DNA from: Ambrosia x helenae
Taxonomy: Eukaryota; Streptophyta; Magnoliopsida; Asterales; Asteraceae
Reading direction: 5' to 3'
Assembly: GCA_030844895.1 (NCBI GenBank)
Contig: CM061231.1
Span: forward strand, 158,067,889 to 158,131,888
Length of the DNA: 64,000 nucleotides
Shown here: one piece after another, positions 22,075-33,506 of the stretch
How the letters are laid out: every line of letters begins with the position of its first letter
Position numbering within the stretch: position 1 is the stretch's first letter
Notes under the pieces: model-generated
The model's input: the letters and a program-made list of their open reading frames with translations, nothing else
Database searches by the model: none
What the model was told of the DNA's origin: nothing
Translations under genes and position numbers: made by a program

Positions 22075-22680
22075 TTGAACGAGTACTCACCCAACTTGAC
22101 CGAGTGGCGAGTACAAGCTCGACTTGACCGGGTACTTGCCAAGTTGCCGAGTAGTAATGCCGACTTGAAGAAATTAGTCGATACAAGAGAGTGCCGAGCA
22201 TTAAATGATAACCATCAAATGTCTTCAGTTCTGTTATTCTTTCATTGTTGTACATAAAATTTTGAATAGATGGTTCATAAATTGAAAGACTTTACTAAAT
22301 ATTAGTTAGTCAGTTGTGCTAGAAAGAACCATGCATCACATTTTTTTTAATGTCCAATAAAGCCCCGCCACCGAAATACACTTATAGACAAAAGACCACC
22401 TACAGACGCAGAGAACATTAGTGCCCGATACCGTGATACGTCACCAATTACAGGGAATATAGTTACATAAACCGTCAAACGACCAACCGTAGTAAAATCT
22501 CTGGTTCATGCATGACTTTTGTAACGAACAAGAGTCCAGCAACACTCTAAACTTGAATATCAATGTAATTCTAAAAAAATAAAAGGCAAAAACGGCTTAC
22601 ATGTCACATGCCATGAGCCCATGACAAGAGCACTATTTGATTGTTCCCCACGCTAGTAGTTATGGAAGCTAGGTTGTTAT
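22075..22680. other. no assigned feature
   Basis: Contains CGAGT/ACTTG-rich DNA near 22080-22200 with short frames on both strands. Nothing I can assign to a gene family. Confidence 0.4.
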
Positions 22681-22869
22681 ATATGAATGTGCGTTTGTAT
22701 ATTTTTGGTAAAAATAGGTACTACACAATTCACAAATATATCTTTTGCGGTACTTCCTCATTTAATCTTTTTTCCCAATCTTATCATGTGTGACCTCAAC
22801 AAGTTATTGCATTGGCTCATAGCTCCAATCCCAAACCATTTCGCCACCCACGCAGGTACGCAGGTTTCA

Positions 22870-22990
22870 AGGGGCGTGAGGGGGCGGCCGACTCACTCCC
22901 TCCGAATTTTCGATCAAAAGTTTCGATTATATAGTATTTGTATAGAATTTTTTAGGTATATATGGTTTCGGACCCCCGTTTTTTTTTTTA
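22870..22990. repeat. dispersed repeat shared with the SMXL intron repeat at 54028
   Basis: The text from CCTCCGAATTTTCGATCAAA to GGTTTCGGACCCCCG matches 54059-54140 word for word with point changes. It is a fragment of that dispersed repeat family. Confidence 0.7.
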
Positions 22991-23655
22991 AAAAATAGTA
23001 TATTATATAAACAAAAAACTAAGATATATCGGACGATACAAGATTCCCAAATATTGGTTGTTTTACCGAGTTTATCGCTTTTCTTTGTTTTTATTTTCTT
23101 TTGGGACCATTTTGAGAGGTACAACCCAATTGTTTGATTTTGCTCATTTTTTTGTTTTGGAAAAGCCCAATTAAAACCTTTAACCTAAGTAAAACTCTAA
23201 ACCATCTGCTGTCTTTCGATCTCACTTCTCAACCCCTACGCATAGTTGATAGTTTCATACTTTCATCTTCATTCAAAGAATCAAAGTACATCTACTTTAC
23301 TAATTTATTAATTGTATATTTTTTTGGCGGATAGTAAATAAATGATAGATTCATAGATTGTTGTCTTGTTGTGTTGATGAATGTTGATTAAACTAACCTA
23401 ATATAATATTTACAAATGGGGGTATATTGTTGTTTGTGCCACCATCCAAATGCCACAAGATAATTATATCTATCATTTTCTCTTTAGCTTTCATATTCTT
23501 ATAATTGTTGGACGTTGGCACTGATTTAGACGATGGTGTTTTTTTTATTTATTTGTTTATTATTCAATCTTTTGTGTCAAGTTATTATATTGTTTAAGAA
23601 TTAGGGTTGAAAATAATTATGACTTGATTTAATGTTTATGTTATTAGATTATAAT

Positions 23656-23945
23656 ATGGGGAAGAATAAAACAACCATAACATCTTTTTTTCAAAAGAGC
23701 GAATGAAGAACAAGTAGATGGAATGGATAATGAAAATATGAGTAAACTTCAAAAAGCTTCAACAAGCGAACCGATTAATGAACCGGATCAAAACAATCAA
23801 CAAGGGCATGCCATTCCTCAAAATCCACAAGCAAACATGAATGAAGTGAATGTTAGTAGTTTAGAAAGAGATCCCATAAACGACTTGAAATGTGGAAATA
23901 TCCGGTTAATATAAGGGAGAAAGTAAGACTGGCTTATATCAAGGG
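23656..23945 (+). pseudogene. 5' fragment of a TTF-type / hAT-dimerisation transposase-like gene
   Basis: ATG at 23656 opens MGKNKTTITSFF. A one-base excess in a seven-T run then shifts the frame into KRANEEQVDGMDNENMSKL, which continues to the LERDPINDL motif near 23860-23890 and a further frame change into VRLAYIKG-like text. The SFFKR start and the LERDP segment are what I recall from plant TTF-type zinc-finger proteins with C-terminal hAT dimerisation domains. The zinc finger and catalytic body are absent after about 23945, so this is a truncated relic. Confidence 0.6.
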
Positions 23946-24303
23946 TTGACGGGTTGAACTGTAATTCTTAATCCAGGTACCCTCGCTCTGTCTCTTTTTT
24001 AATGTTTTAGTGTCTTTCTTCAATTTTTGTTACACAATGCTTAGAACCTTGATATTATTGTATTTAACGTTTGATTCGACTCGACCCGAATCGAATCACC
24101 GACCCGAACATATAATCTATACAACCATATACGAGTCATATAGGGCTACATGGGTCGTAGAGGGCTCTGTGCGACCCGTATAGCCCTATACAGGTCGTAT
24201 ATTGTTTCCCAATCATGGGTTGGGTACATATGGGTCGTATAGACACAAAGAATATTTTCAGCTTGGTATTGTGTTGGAATGGATGTGTTGGGTTGGGTCT
24301 TTA

Positions 24304-24515
24304 GACCAGGTGTAATGGGGTGTGTTCTGGGTGTGATGTGCAAACATAGCGCCCCCACACCGCTACGGGCGGGGGGTGGGGGGATGTTCAAAAAAAAATG
24401 TGGTGGCGTTATATTTATAGCACTGTGCAAGAAAATGAACCACAAATCAAATTGTGCCACGTGTCCCATTCGAACATTTGAACGTTTTTTTTTTAATTTC
24501 AACGATTAATTTTTT

Positions 24516-24559
<44 letters not shown>

Positions 24560-25227
24560 CACAAACATATAGAAACTACACAAACAAACACACTACAACA
24601 CAATTTTTTTAAAAACTACACTACAAACCCAACTACAAACCAGTTATGGGTGGTGGATATCCAAACGATCTTGCCGAACCGTCCAATCTCAAGCGATACT
24701 CTTGCCGGAGACGTCGTCTACCAGTGTTCTCTTCTCATCCACCTACTCAACAAGTGTTCTCTTCTCCTCCTCAACAAGTGTTTTCTTCTACTCCTCCTCC
24801 TCAACCACTGTTCCCTTCTACTCCTCCTACTCAACCAGTGTTCTCTTCTCCTACACCTACTCAACCAGTGTCCACTCATCATCCTTGGAACTTCCCCATT
24901 TAGGATTAATTATGTAATGTTTTAATTAGTTTAGGATTATGTAGTGTTTAAATAAGTAATTTAGAATTTTGTAATTTTTAAATTTATATTAGTCGTGTGT
25001 TTTAATATTATTTGTAATTTTTTAATAACATTTGTTTTTTTTTTTCATTTTAGTTAAATAGTTTAAAAAAAAATAATAAAGTAAACACCAATCAGAAATA
25101 GAGGCCATATCTTTTTTCCAATACCACTACACCTCATTTTCACTTCAAGCCCCATGCTGACTCAGCTGCCACGTGGACCAATCAGAAACAGGGGCCTTAA
25201 GTTTTTCCCCCTTCACCACACATGGTC
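24304..25227. mobile_element. PIF/Harbinger-type element, 924 bp
   Basis: Ends are GACCAGGTGTAATGGGG and, inverted, GACCATGTGTGGTGAAGGGG, flanked by TTA on both sides (24301-24303, 25228-25230). It contains a short frame at 24646-24903 with CTACTCCTCCT repeats and a (TA)n tract at 24519-24554. No DDE transposase is present. Confidence 0.8.
24646..24903 (+). CDS. short proline/serine-rich frame inside the Harbinger element
   Basis: An 85-codon frame begins MGGGYPNDLAEPSNLKRYS and then consists of four or five degenerate repeats of the type PTQPVFSSP. It may be the start of the MYB-like companion protein of Harbinger elements, cut short, or simply low-complexity sequence. It has no recognisable domain and probably no function. 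Confidence 0.3.
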   Translation: MGGGYPNDLAEPSNLKRYSCRRRRLPVFSSHPPTQQVFSSPPQQVFSSTPPPQPLFPSTPPTQPVFSSPTPTQPVSTHHPWNFPI

Positions 25228-25295
25228 TTATGGTCCGTAATATTAATACTCATATTGTAAAACCTCCCTAAGTAATACAATATTATTATTATTAG

Positions 25296-25645
25296 TAAAG
25301 ATCCTGTACAAAGTGTTTTTTTTTTTTTTTTTTTTTTTTTTTGTGAGAACTGTGAGAACAAAGGATGGTATTTTTTTTCGAATATTTTTTCCCATATTGT
25401 TAAACATGTATTATAGTATTGAAATCTAAAAAAACAAAACATAAATAAATTTTGGTGTAGAGTAATTACGTAATTACTTTAGTGTAAACAAATGTATTAA
25501 CTTTAATGACATAATTACACTAATTTTTTTTTGTGTTATTCATCTAGAAAGTATGTTTAAGCATATGGGAAAAAAAAATTAAAAAATAAAAATTTCCCCC
25601 CCTTTGATTCTCACAGTTATCACAAAAAAAAACACTTTGTATTTG

Positions 25646-25646
<1 letters not shown>
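25296..25646. mobile_element. MITE in a (TTA)n microsatellite
   Basis: Left part ATCCTGTACAAAGTG then a 27-T run and TGTGAGAACTGTGAGAAC; right part inverted (AATACAAAGTG, A/T run, TGTGATAACTGTGAGAATC). (TTA)n stretches lie outside both ends. The same family appears at 41664-42074 inside (TA)n. Confidence 0.7.
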
Positions 25647-25677
<31 letters not shown>

Positions 25678-26154
25678 GTTGTAAAAAATAATGGCCCATC
25701 TGAACACCGACCACTTCATCATGGGTCGTAGAAATGGCTTTAGGAAGGGTCGTAAAGGTCCTTTGTTGATCGTAGAAGTGGCTTATCTACGGGTCGTAGA
25801 GTCCTTTATGGGCCATAAAGGTCCAACCCAACCCATCAATTCCAACACAATATCAAGGTGAAAATATTCTTTGTGTCTTTACGACCTATATAGCCCTATA
25901 CGACCAATATGTACCAAACCAATGATTGGGAAACATACCAATGATTGGGAAGCATAGAGGCCTCTACAGACCATATAGGGTTTAATGCAAACTGACAACA
26001 ATCCCTTTAATCTCTATGGGCTATAGAGGCCTCTACGGGTTATAAAGTTTTGCTTTTTCAGAAAGTATTAATTGCTTTGACACCCTCTACGGACCATATA
26101 GGTTTGTGCAAACTTGAAAATTGTTGTGCAAATAACATGACCCTTGCTAATTTT

Positions 26155-26215
26155 GTAACACTACCAGAAGACTGACTATCACGGACACCATATCACCAGT
26201 TGCCGTGATCTGTTA
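26155..26215 (+). mobile_element. possible CACTA left terminus
   Basis: CACTACCAGAAGACTGAC followed by TATCACGGACACC looks like a CACTA terminus with sub-terminal repeats (the CACGG word recurs). No opposite end was found. Confidence 0.35.
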
Positions 26216-26932
26216 GTGTTCTCCAACGAATCATGGATATATCCCACAGTCTTTCCTTAATCGTTTAATGATTATCGACAGCTCAACAACACACAACCTA
26301 CACCCTGCAAAAATGATTTCCATTGAAGAATATTTACTGAGTAGATCATTTGAGGGTAATTTACTAATTTATGATGGATCATTGACCCTGTTAAGATATT
26401 GTATGAGATTTTTGGACATAATGTTTGTTGTTCTTAGTTGATAAGGTTTCTGATATTGTGAAATACATTGTATTTTTGACACCGTGATTGTTTAAACCCG
26501 ATAATGATATTGTTCAAATTTAAATCGTTATACTGCTAACGTCTATAAATGAGCAAATGCTCTTCTATTGAATATATCCTAAAATTGGATCGTGTCCAAC
26601 ATAAGTACTAATACAGTAAAATTGTGTGTTGTGGCCCGCGAGCTAGCTATCGCGAGCCACAACTTGATCCACGTGGCTAGCGAACACGGTAACAGGCCCG
26701 CGTGACAGCTGTCGTGAGCGATTACAGGCGAGCACTCTCATGTCCGTTAGCGGGCTCCAAAGGTTTGAATTTAAAAAAAAAAAAAAAAATTTTTACCTAT
26801 TTTTATTTATTACCCAACTAAAAAAATTACCTATATAAATTAACTCCTTCTTCTTGTTCTTCACAAAACCATCACCTTTCTTCACCAAATTCTTTGAACC
26901 CCAACCCTCATCTTCAAAATCAACATTTAATC

Positions 26933-27270
26933 ATGGTGCAATGGATCAAAGAGGAAGAACTAACGTTGATCATCGCTTATAACCAAGTGCATGGTGACGC
27001 TGCTTCAACAAGCCGGGGTCTCGTAGCCGCGGACCGCATTGGCACAAGGTCCTAGAGGAGTTTCGTACCCTTGTCGGGGGTACCAACCGTATTTGTGACT
27101 CCATCTCTTACAAGTACACGGATTTGAAGGCGAAGTGTAAAAACTTTGAAATCGTCTACAAAAAGGCGAACAAAGATCAATCCGTGGGAAAAGAATATGT
27201 GCTCCTCGCCTTTACGCACATGGAGTACCTTTCGGAGGTTAGACATGACTTTCACCACGTTTCGGCGTGA
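26933..27270 (+). pseudogene. Harbinger MYB/trihelix-like DNA-binding protein, frameshifted
   Basis: ATG 26933 opens MVQWIKEEELTLIIAYNQVH, the first helix of a MYB/SANT-like fold. Near 26998-27012 one base is missing or added, and the next frame gives HWHKVLEEFRTLVGG, DSISYKYTDLKAKCKNF, and continues to TGA at 27268-27270. The pattern W-x-E-E-E-L ... H-W-x-K-V-L-x-x-F fits the companion protein of PIF/Harbinger elements that helps transposase reach the DNA. The frameshift and short length mean it is probably non-functional. Confidence 0.75.
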
Positions 27271-27504
27271 CAAATGTTACGCTCAACCTCAACATTACGT
27301 TAGTTTTTTTTTTTTTTAAATGTAATGATTTTTTTAGTGTAATTTTTTTTATTAGTGTAACCTTTTTTAATGCAATGTATTTTTTTTTTATTTAATGTTA
27401 TGTTTTTTAGAAATGTTTGGTTAATGTTTAATTTATTTGGTAAAAAAAATACCCGCTCACCTTGACCCACAACGGGATCAAGCTACAGCCCGCAGTCGTG
27501 AGCC

Positions 27505-27692
27505 CAGGGACGAAGGATAAGAAGGGCCAGGGGTGGCCCTGGCCCCCCTGTTTTCTGGCGCAGTGGTATAAATTTGCGATTTTCATAGGTAAATTGAGTC
27601 CGGGTTGAGTTCGGCCCCCACCGATTTGCCACTACCGATCGAAAAAAATTGAGTCCGGCCCCCACCAATTCCGAAACCAAGCTTCGCCACTG
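27505..27692 (-). mobile_element. 188-bp dispersed repeat with CAGTGGCGAAG head
   Basis: On the minus strand it starts CAGTGGCGAAGCTTGG and is flanked by CGTGAGCC on both sides (27497-27504 and 27693-27700). The head matches the elements at 11634 and 54028 (CAGTGGCG). It sits inside the Harbinger element and so is younger. Confidence 0.65.
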
Positions 27693-27779
27693 CGTGAGCC
27701 AGTGTCACATCAACGCCTACGTGACACAATATTATTCGATAAAGTGTTGGCTCACCTTTAGCCACAACACATAGTTTAA

Positions 27780-29143
27780 TATCGACTCTTTTATACTTCT
27801 TCTAGCTAAATTGTTTGTCATTATTATGTATTTATTTCACAAAAATCATTGTAACTTTTGTACTTTTTATTTTCTTATTTGTTTTATATTTTTATTTGAA
27901 AAAAATAATCAATCTTAAAATTATCTTTTTTATAAATATCAAAACTGCTTATGGAATGTCTAAACAAACCAACGCCAATCCTTCGGTGATAATATGGTTG
28001 GTAAATGGTAATCCATCAGGGCCTTCGGTAATTTGCTGATAAAATTACCTTAGTTCGACATCGCCAGACACATTGCCAGTGATACTCTCTGTCGATGATA
28101 CGTAGATTGCAGTTAATTTTCGGTAAAATTTTACCCATGCCATGTTTTCCACGGGGATAAAGAGTGGTTACTATTGTCATTGGGAGATTTAAGAAGAATA
28201 TTTATGTCCCTTAAAGGACCTCTGTTGTATAGTGTTTGTTTTTCGATTTGTAGTGTTATTGAACTTACGACCAATTCATAGGTGTCACAAAATTAGCAAT
28301 GTTTTGCAAGTGATCTGGTTTTTAATTTTTATCGCTACAGTTGCGAAGATTTTAAGTGTCATAATTCACTTGCTAATTTCAGGACTTTTTTTTTTTTCCT
28401 TCCTCATATTGTTTTGTAGTAATTTCTAAAATAAATATACACCTCAATACATCAAATCTATAAAAAAATCATTATTTCATTAATGAGCAGTGAAAATTCT
28501 CTCTTTTTTTAACTGCTTAAATTACATCAAATTCACCTTCGATTGAGCTCGAATCCTTGACCTCAAAAGGAGCAACAAGTTAACTCTAATGACTTTTTAC
28601 CAATTGAACCCAAACCTCGCACCCATTGAGAATTCAATTAAAAATACAGTACATGTATGCCTTTAAGTCTTATGATCATAAAAAAATACATATATTACAC
28701 ACTAATTAATAGGGAATTTGAATAATCACGTAAAATAGTAAACCTCTAGTATCAATCACACCCGTCGCTGTTGGAACAGGGGGCATAAGACAAAGATGGT
28801 CACCCAAACGGGTGGCCAGCCTCCTCATCGTCTTCGTCTACCTCTTCCTCTTCTTCTTCTTCTTTCTCTAAATTATTCTCTGGGCCTCTCTATCTACTAG
28901 GCAAAAAAGGAAGAACAACAGTACTGAAATAAGATTCAAAATCTGGGCAATTGTTGTACTGTCTATAAGCTTCGACATAAATTGTTATAGGATATGGTTA
29001 TCCTAACAACAACATGCTCAGTAAAATCTTATAAATAGTAACATTTTTGGTAAAGTTTTGGAAGGGGGAGAAGCTGTCAAACCTTACCATTGGTTTTAGA
29101 AACAAATATGCTAATTTCAGAGAGACCATATAAAAACTCTCAA
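27780..29143. other. AT-rich DNA, no gene seen; weak tRNA-like SINE relic near 28540-28625
   Basis: On the minus strand 28540-28625 reads TTCAATTGGTAAAAAG and, about 40 bases on, AAGGATTCGAGCTC, which loosely resemble A and B boxes. A CTT/CTC-rich tract lies at 28825-28870. Nothing else is recognised. Confidence 0.4.
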
Positions 29144-29161
29144 TCTAATTAAACCATGAAT

Positions 29162-29532
29162 CATCATCATCATACTCGGTTAATCCCACCTATAGCAAAG
29201 TTAAGGTAGGGTCTGAGGAGGGTAAGATGTAGACAGCCCTACCTCTACCCCTAAGAATAGAGAGGCTGCTTCCAGTGAGACCACCGACTCGATGTGGTTT
29301 GGTATCAAGCCTTGGACATAAGAGACAGAATACTTAGCAATCGGGACAAACCCGATCGGTGCATGTACCCCTTTGTCTTTTGGCTATCAACACCACCACA
29401 TGATACATGATTAACCTTCCGTCGTTTTTAACGTTATTTTCACGAAATTAGTAAAATAACGTTAAAACTAGTGCAACTTTACTTTTACCCCCCGAAGACC
29501 ACACATTATATGCGCACACCGTAAGTGGGGCG
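29162..29532 (-). mobile_element. SINE-like element copy B, intact, 371 bp
   Basis: Flanked by a perfect 18-bp duplication TCTAATTAAACCATGAAT (29144-29161 and 29533-29550). The 3' tail is ATGATGATGATGA on the minus strand. It has the same body as copy A, including AACGTTAAAAACGACGGA-like text, the CGATCGGGTTTGTCCCGAT palindrome and TAGAGAGGCTGCTTCC on the plus strand. It defines the full-length element: the 5' end is GCCCCACTTACGG on the minus strand. Confidence 0.9.
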
Positions 29533-29550
29533 TCTAATTAAACCATGAAT

Positions 29551-30176
29551 GTGTTATAAAAATAATCACAATTGACTAAAATGCTATTATCACTATCAGC
29601 CGACATAAACCGTATAATATTCATTTGTTGGTTTACACAAAACTTTTTCTCATACTAGTTGGTCACACTTAACATCTCTATGTATAAACAAAACAAGTTA
29701 ATAACGTTTATGAGATATCTACACCTTTTAAATAGAATAATATTTTGATTTATATCCATCCAAAAGAGTAGTCTATTTAAAGGTTGTCATAGAACATATT
29801 GCAGCCTGTTGGTCTGTTTTTGGTTCAGCCAGGATGCATTATTATTCACCGGCATGGACAGTTTCGTACTGTTCACGGTTGGCTGATTATGCTGCATAAG
29901 TTCACAACAATCTCAAGTGATTTACAATATTTACATGACTATTCTATTATTGTGTTCTTTGGATAATTGTATTAGGTAAGTAGGTAACCATATCTTTTTT
30001 ATAAAGACGTTACAATGAAAATGATATTGAAAAAGCTAATCTAATCAACAATAAAGCTAATAATTATAAAAATATCAACATCTATATATCTTAATATTCA
30101 AATTCTAGATTAAGTAACAACATAAAAACAAACTAACTTAAAAATCAATAAATGATAAATCAAGTTGTTACAATAT
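29551..30176. other. AT-rich DNA, nothing assigned
   Basis: No gene or repeat boundary found. Confidence 0.5.
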
Positions 30177-30181
30177 ATAAT

Positions 30182-30617
30182 TGTAAGATCAGGATTTATC
30201 GATTAACAAGAAACTTGATGATACTATGCGTGTATCCGGATCAAAAGCGGAATCAATGATCGAGTTAGTTATTAGACGTGATAGAGATGTTAGAAAGATA
30301 GGAAAATAAACACACACACAAATCGAATCACACACGGGTAGCACTTCGACGTTTTATTGAATAATGAGCAAAAGTCACAAACGTTGAACACAAGGCACCT
30401 ATTTATAGGCCTTGTGTCTTACGCCTGGACTGTTCCAGGCATATGACTCCTTACACCTGAAGGCTCCAGGCGTATGACTCTCATACGCCTTGAAGGTTTA
30501 CAAAAGTTCCAAATTGCTGCGTAAATGTCTAAAATGCTACCCGATTTACATAAAAACATAAACTAAGAAAGGAAACACTATATATAAGCTAGGGACACGC
30601 CGAAGGGTGCACTAACA
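30182..30617 (-). mobile_element. solo LTR, 436 bp, probably Ty1/copia
   Basis: Plus-strand ends are TGTAAGATCAGG and GTGCACTAACA with an exact 5-bp duplication ATAAT (30177-30181 and 30618-30622). No internal domain lies on either side, so recombination between two LTRs left one. The minus orientation is suggested by a TATA-like CTATATATAGT/ATAAATAGG arrangement and by TGTTAGTGC as the start. The family is not identified. Confidence 0.82.
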
Positions 30618-30622
30618 ATAAT

Positions 30623-31825
30623 GCATTTGGAAAGCGTTCGTGTTGTTTAAGTAACTAAATGTAAATAAGGCGGATATATTTCGGTCACATGATTTTTTTT
30701 CTGATTACATGTTTAATATAGCAATGATTACACGATTGGTGCAAATTCGTAATAACCATGTTCGAAATTTGTTAAATATTAAAAACCTTAAGGCTCAACG
30801 TTATGGACTCATGTCCCGCGAGCCACATTGGCATTTAATAATGGACGAGCACACCATCCGAGGACATTAAACCAGGGTGTTATTTATCTATATCTATACT
30901 ACCTTAAAATACATCTCATTAGGCAATTTGGTAATATATCATAAGTTTAAGACGCTATTTTTTTAAGACGCCATTTGCCACCGATGATTGAGTGTGACCA
31001 TTGCTAAATGTGAAACGGCTATTGAAAGCGTAAAATGAATGTAAACAACAATTGTGGGCATTCATCCTTGCCATCATCGCAACTCTTCAAATACTTATGG
31101 TCCAATTGCTAAGCGGTTTATCGTAGATCTGTTCAACCTTTTAATGTGATTAGGTTCGTTTTGATTTCTTTCTTACATTATACAACAGGGTTGGTTTTTT
31201 TTTTATTTGATTTTTCTTTTTTGATCATGTTCTTTTTTGTTCTTTATTGTGTTACTAATACTTAGGGTTATTGATTTGAATCCTACTAATTCCCATCTCT
31301 TTTTTGGCATTTTAGGTTATTATAGTATGATGCACCGTTTAACATTCATCTATAACCATTTTTGTGTACTTGCGGGAGAAATCAAAACTAGGTTCTGAAA
31401 TTGACCGTGGTAATGTTATTGGCTAAACAGGGAAACAACAAGCATCAATAGGAATTGGAGTTATTAATGTGCCTACACTTCATAAAAGTCTGCATTAGGC
31501 CTTTCAAACTCAAAGGTATGCAGAGATTTCTTGAACTAGATGATTCATCACGCTTAAATTATGTCAGATTGATAAGGATTTATTAGTGGATTTTAATACC
31601 ATTTAGCATTCATTGATTAATATTCAGATTTTGTTACATTCATAATGTTGCTCAGGTTGTTATTACCTTTCATCTGTTTCGACTTCACATCATTGTCAGG
31701 GTTACGACCTTTACATGCATTCCTTGGCTTCAAATCATTGTCAGGGCTACGACCTTTAGTGCATTGATAAACCACGAGTGGATCATAATCAATATAGGCA
31801 GTTGGTTCGCAAACTCCTTTACTTG
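30623..31825. other. intergenic DNA, no gene recognised
   Basis: A pair of near-identical 33-bp words (CATTGTCAGGGTTACGACCT and CATTGTCAGGGCTACGACCT) lies at about 31690-31760. Nothing else could be assigned. Confidence 0.4.
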
Positions 31826-31829
31826 CAAG

Positions 31830-32075
31830 CAACAAGGCTAGATATTACCTATGCGGTAAATGTCTTAAATTAGTTTGTCAGCGCCTTGAGACACAAGCAT
31901 ATGGACGCAGCCAATTGTATCCTATGATACCTCAAAGACACCCCAATACAAGATATTTTTATTACTATAAAGGGAAGAACAAATCTCATCTCACGGCTTA
32001 CTGTGACTTTGATTGGTTTGGTTGTCCATTTTACGAGAAGATCTAGACATCGTTGTTTTCTTCTTTTAGGCGGTG
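31830..32075 (+). pseudogene. Ty1/copia reverse transcriptase-RNase H relic
   Basis: Plus-strand reading gives ARLDITYAVNVLN, FVSALRHKHMDAANC and YLKDTP, then after frame changes AYCDFDWFGCPF, separated by stops. This is the end of copia RT (RPDI-YAV, S-P-x-x-x-H motif, RYLK-GTP) and the start of RNase H (Y-x-D-x-D-W). No LTR is recognisable nearby. It is an old fragment. Confidence 0.75.
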
Positions 32076-32990
32076 TCTAAGTTGCATACAAATATACACA
32101 ATTTTCATATAAAAATAAACCCACTTTTTAATGGTTTTCTTGAAAATTATTTGAAATAAGGCTAATTTAGTTTCTTTTATTTTAGGACCAATCGGGCTCA
32201 AACAAACAAACGAAGTGATTCTGGACGAAAAGTGAAAGAACTGCAGATTTGATCAAGACACGCCTCGTGCTCTGAAAGCATGGGCTTTTCCTCAACCCCT
32301 AAATGACAAGAAAGATATTTTGAGGATTTTTAGGATCTGGTAGGACCCACAAGAGTATACCATGGGCCATGCCTTAGTACTACGCCCAGTGCCTCCAGGA
32401 ACAGGTGGTGTTGTCTTGTCACGGGCTATGCCTTACCTGTTGGGTCTATAAAAGGCAACTCTCCCCCTATTTTCATTGGCCTAATTCTTTTCTCCTTTGC
32501 TACAACACGTACACTCTACTTCTACCCACTTCTTTTAAGCTTTGTAATATTTAAGAGTTGTGAGAACTACATTAAATCTTTATCAATCTTTCAAAGTTTG
32601 TTAAAATCTAGGCTTAAAGCAATGAGCGGCTAAGGTTCTTGCGTGTGTTTGGGGGTTCTAAACCGCTTCTATTTTGTTTGTTCAAAATATTCATGTTAGC
32701 TATGTCTATGTAGAACCAACATGTTAATTGCTTTAATTGAGAGTTAAAGGTTATGGTTCTAGACTTTGGGTGTGGTAACTCTTGCCTTGGCGGAGAGATA
32801 GGATTAAGACGCCAAAGGACTTGGCTTATTGAGGATTAAAGTTGGCTTTTTAATACTAAAAAACTGTGTTAAATAGTACCCTTGTTGATTCTTTTAACAA
32901 GTTGTGTGAGATTAAAATTAACTTTTTAATACTAAAAATATGCTTTAACCTTTTAAACATGGTGGTTGATATTTTTCATGCAGCAGATGA
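32076..32990. other. intergenic DNA with a TATA-like promoter-type tract
   Basis: The word TCTATAAAAGGCAACTCTCC near 32445 is TATA-like and followed by a pyrimidine-rich tract, in the style of an LTR or a host leader, but no downstream reading frame or LTR boundary is apparent. Confidence 0.3.
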
Positions 32991-32998
32991 CCTATAGG

Positions 32999-33111
32999 CA
33001 GTGTTGAAAGAATCGTTAGGCGCTAGTCGGTCGGTGAGGTACCAACTAGCAATTAATCAAAATTAGTAGGGATTAATCGTAATGGAATTGTATATGTTTT
33101 TTTTCTTTAGT

Positions 33112-33147
<36 letters not shown>

Positions 33148-33354
33148 TGTTATATGCAGTTTGTTTAAGTATACATGTTTTAACCCCTTGCTCAATTCAT
33201 ATCTTTAAGATTATTGGATTAATCGGCAAACTTTACAGGTTTTTGTAAGGGTATCTAACTGAAATTCACATATTTTGGCCCGAATTTGACTCGAATCGTT
33301 AGACATTCATCGACAAGCGATTAATCGAAGGCTAGCGGGATTTTTACAACCATG
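32999..33354. mobile_element. hAT-type MITE, 356 bp
   Basis: Starts CAGTGTTGAAAG with the shared TAGGCGCTAGTCGG text and ends GATTTTTACAACCATG, with 8-bp flanks CCTATAGG and CCTATATG (one mismatch). It is of the same family as 20647-21230. The middle has diverged and contains (TA)n(CA)n at 33113-33146. Confidence 0.87.
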
Positions 33355-33506
33355 CCTATATGGTATCCAAACAATTTAAGTATACTCATTATTTGAGTGT
33401 CCCTTCTTTTTGGAATAAGACCAATAGACTTGTGCCCTACAATAACCCTTAAATGTTGTCGCCATACCTTACGTTTGATGATGGATTGCCATAAACCATT
33501 TGAATC

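Larger units (their letters stand above)
24130..25975. repeat. fold-back (inverted) repeat with GGGTCGTA words
   Basis: The arm at about 24170-24300 is repeated in inverted orientation at about 25800-25960; matching words include ACACAAAGAATATTTTCA, TATTGTGTTGGAAT and GTTTCCCAATCAT. The left arm resumes after the nested Harbinger element (24304-25227) at 25231, where TGGTCCGTAAT continues it. The (GGGTCGTA) words recur through both arms. The parent element class is not identified. Confidence 0.7.
26620..27776 (+). mobile_element. PIF/Harbinger-type element carrying a MYB-like ORF, 1157 bp
   Basis: Ends are AATTGTGTGTTGTGGC and, inverted, AACTATGTGTTGTGGC, flanked by TAA on both sides (26617-26619 and 27777-27779). 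Next to the left end is a further GC-rich hairpin: GTTGTGGC-CGCGA arms around GCTAGCTA. The element holds a MYB/trihelix-like gene on the plus strand and a nested 188-bp repeat (27505-27692). No transposase is present, so it would depend on an autonomous partner. Confidence 0.88.

Noticed and set aside
22687..23334. Several 60- to 100-codon frames
   Set aside because: They overlap a dispersed repeat and AT-rich DNA on both strands with no recognisable motif.
32400..32560. Promoter of a host gene near TCTATAAAAGG
   Set aside because: No reading frame, exon or splice signal follows that I can defend; it is more likely part of an old LTR.
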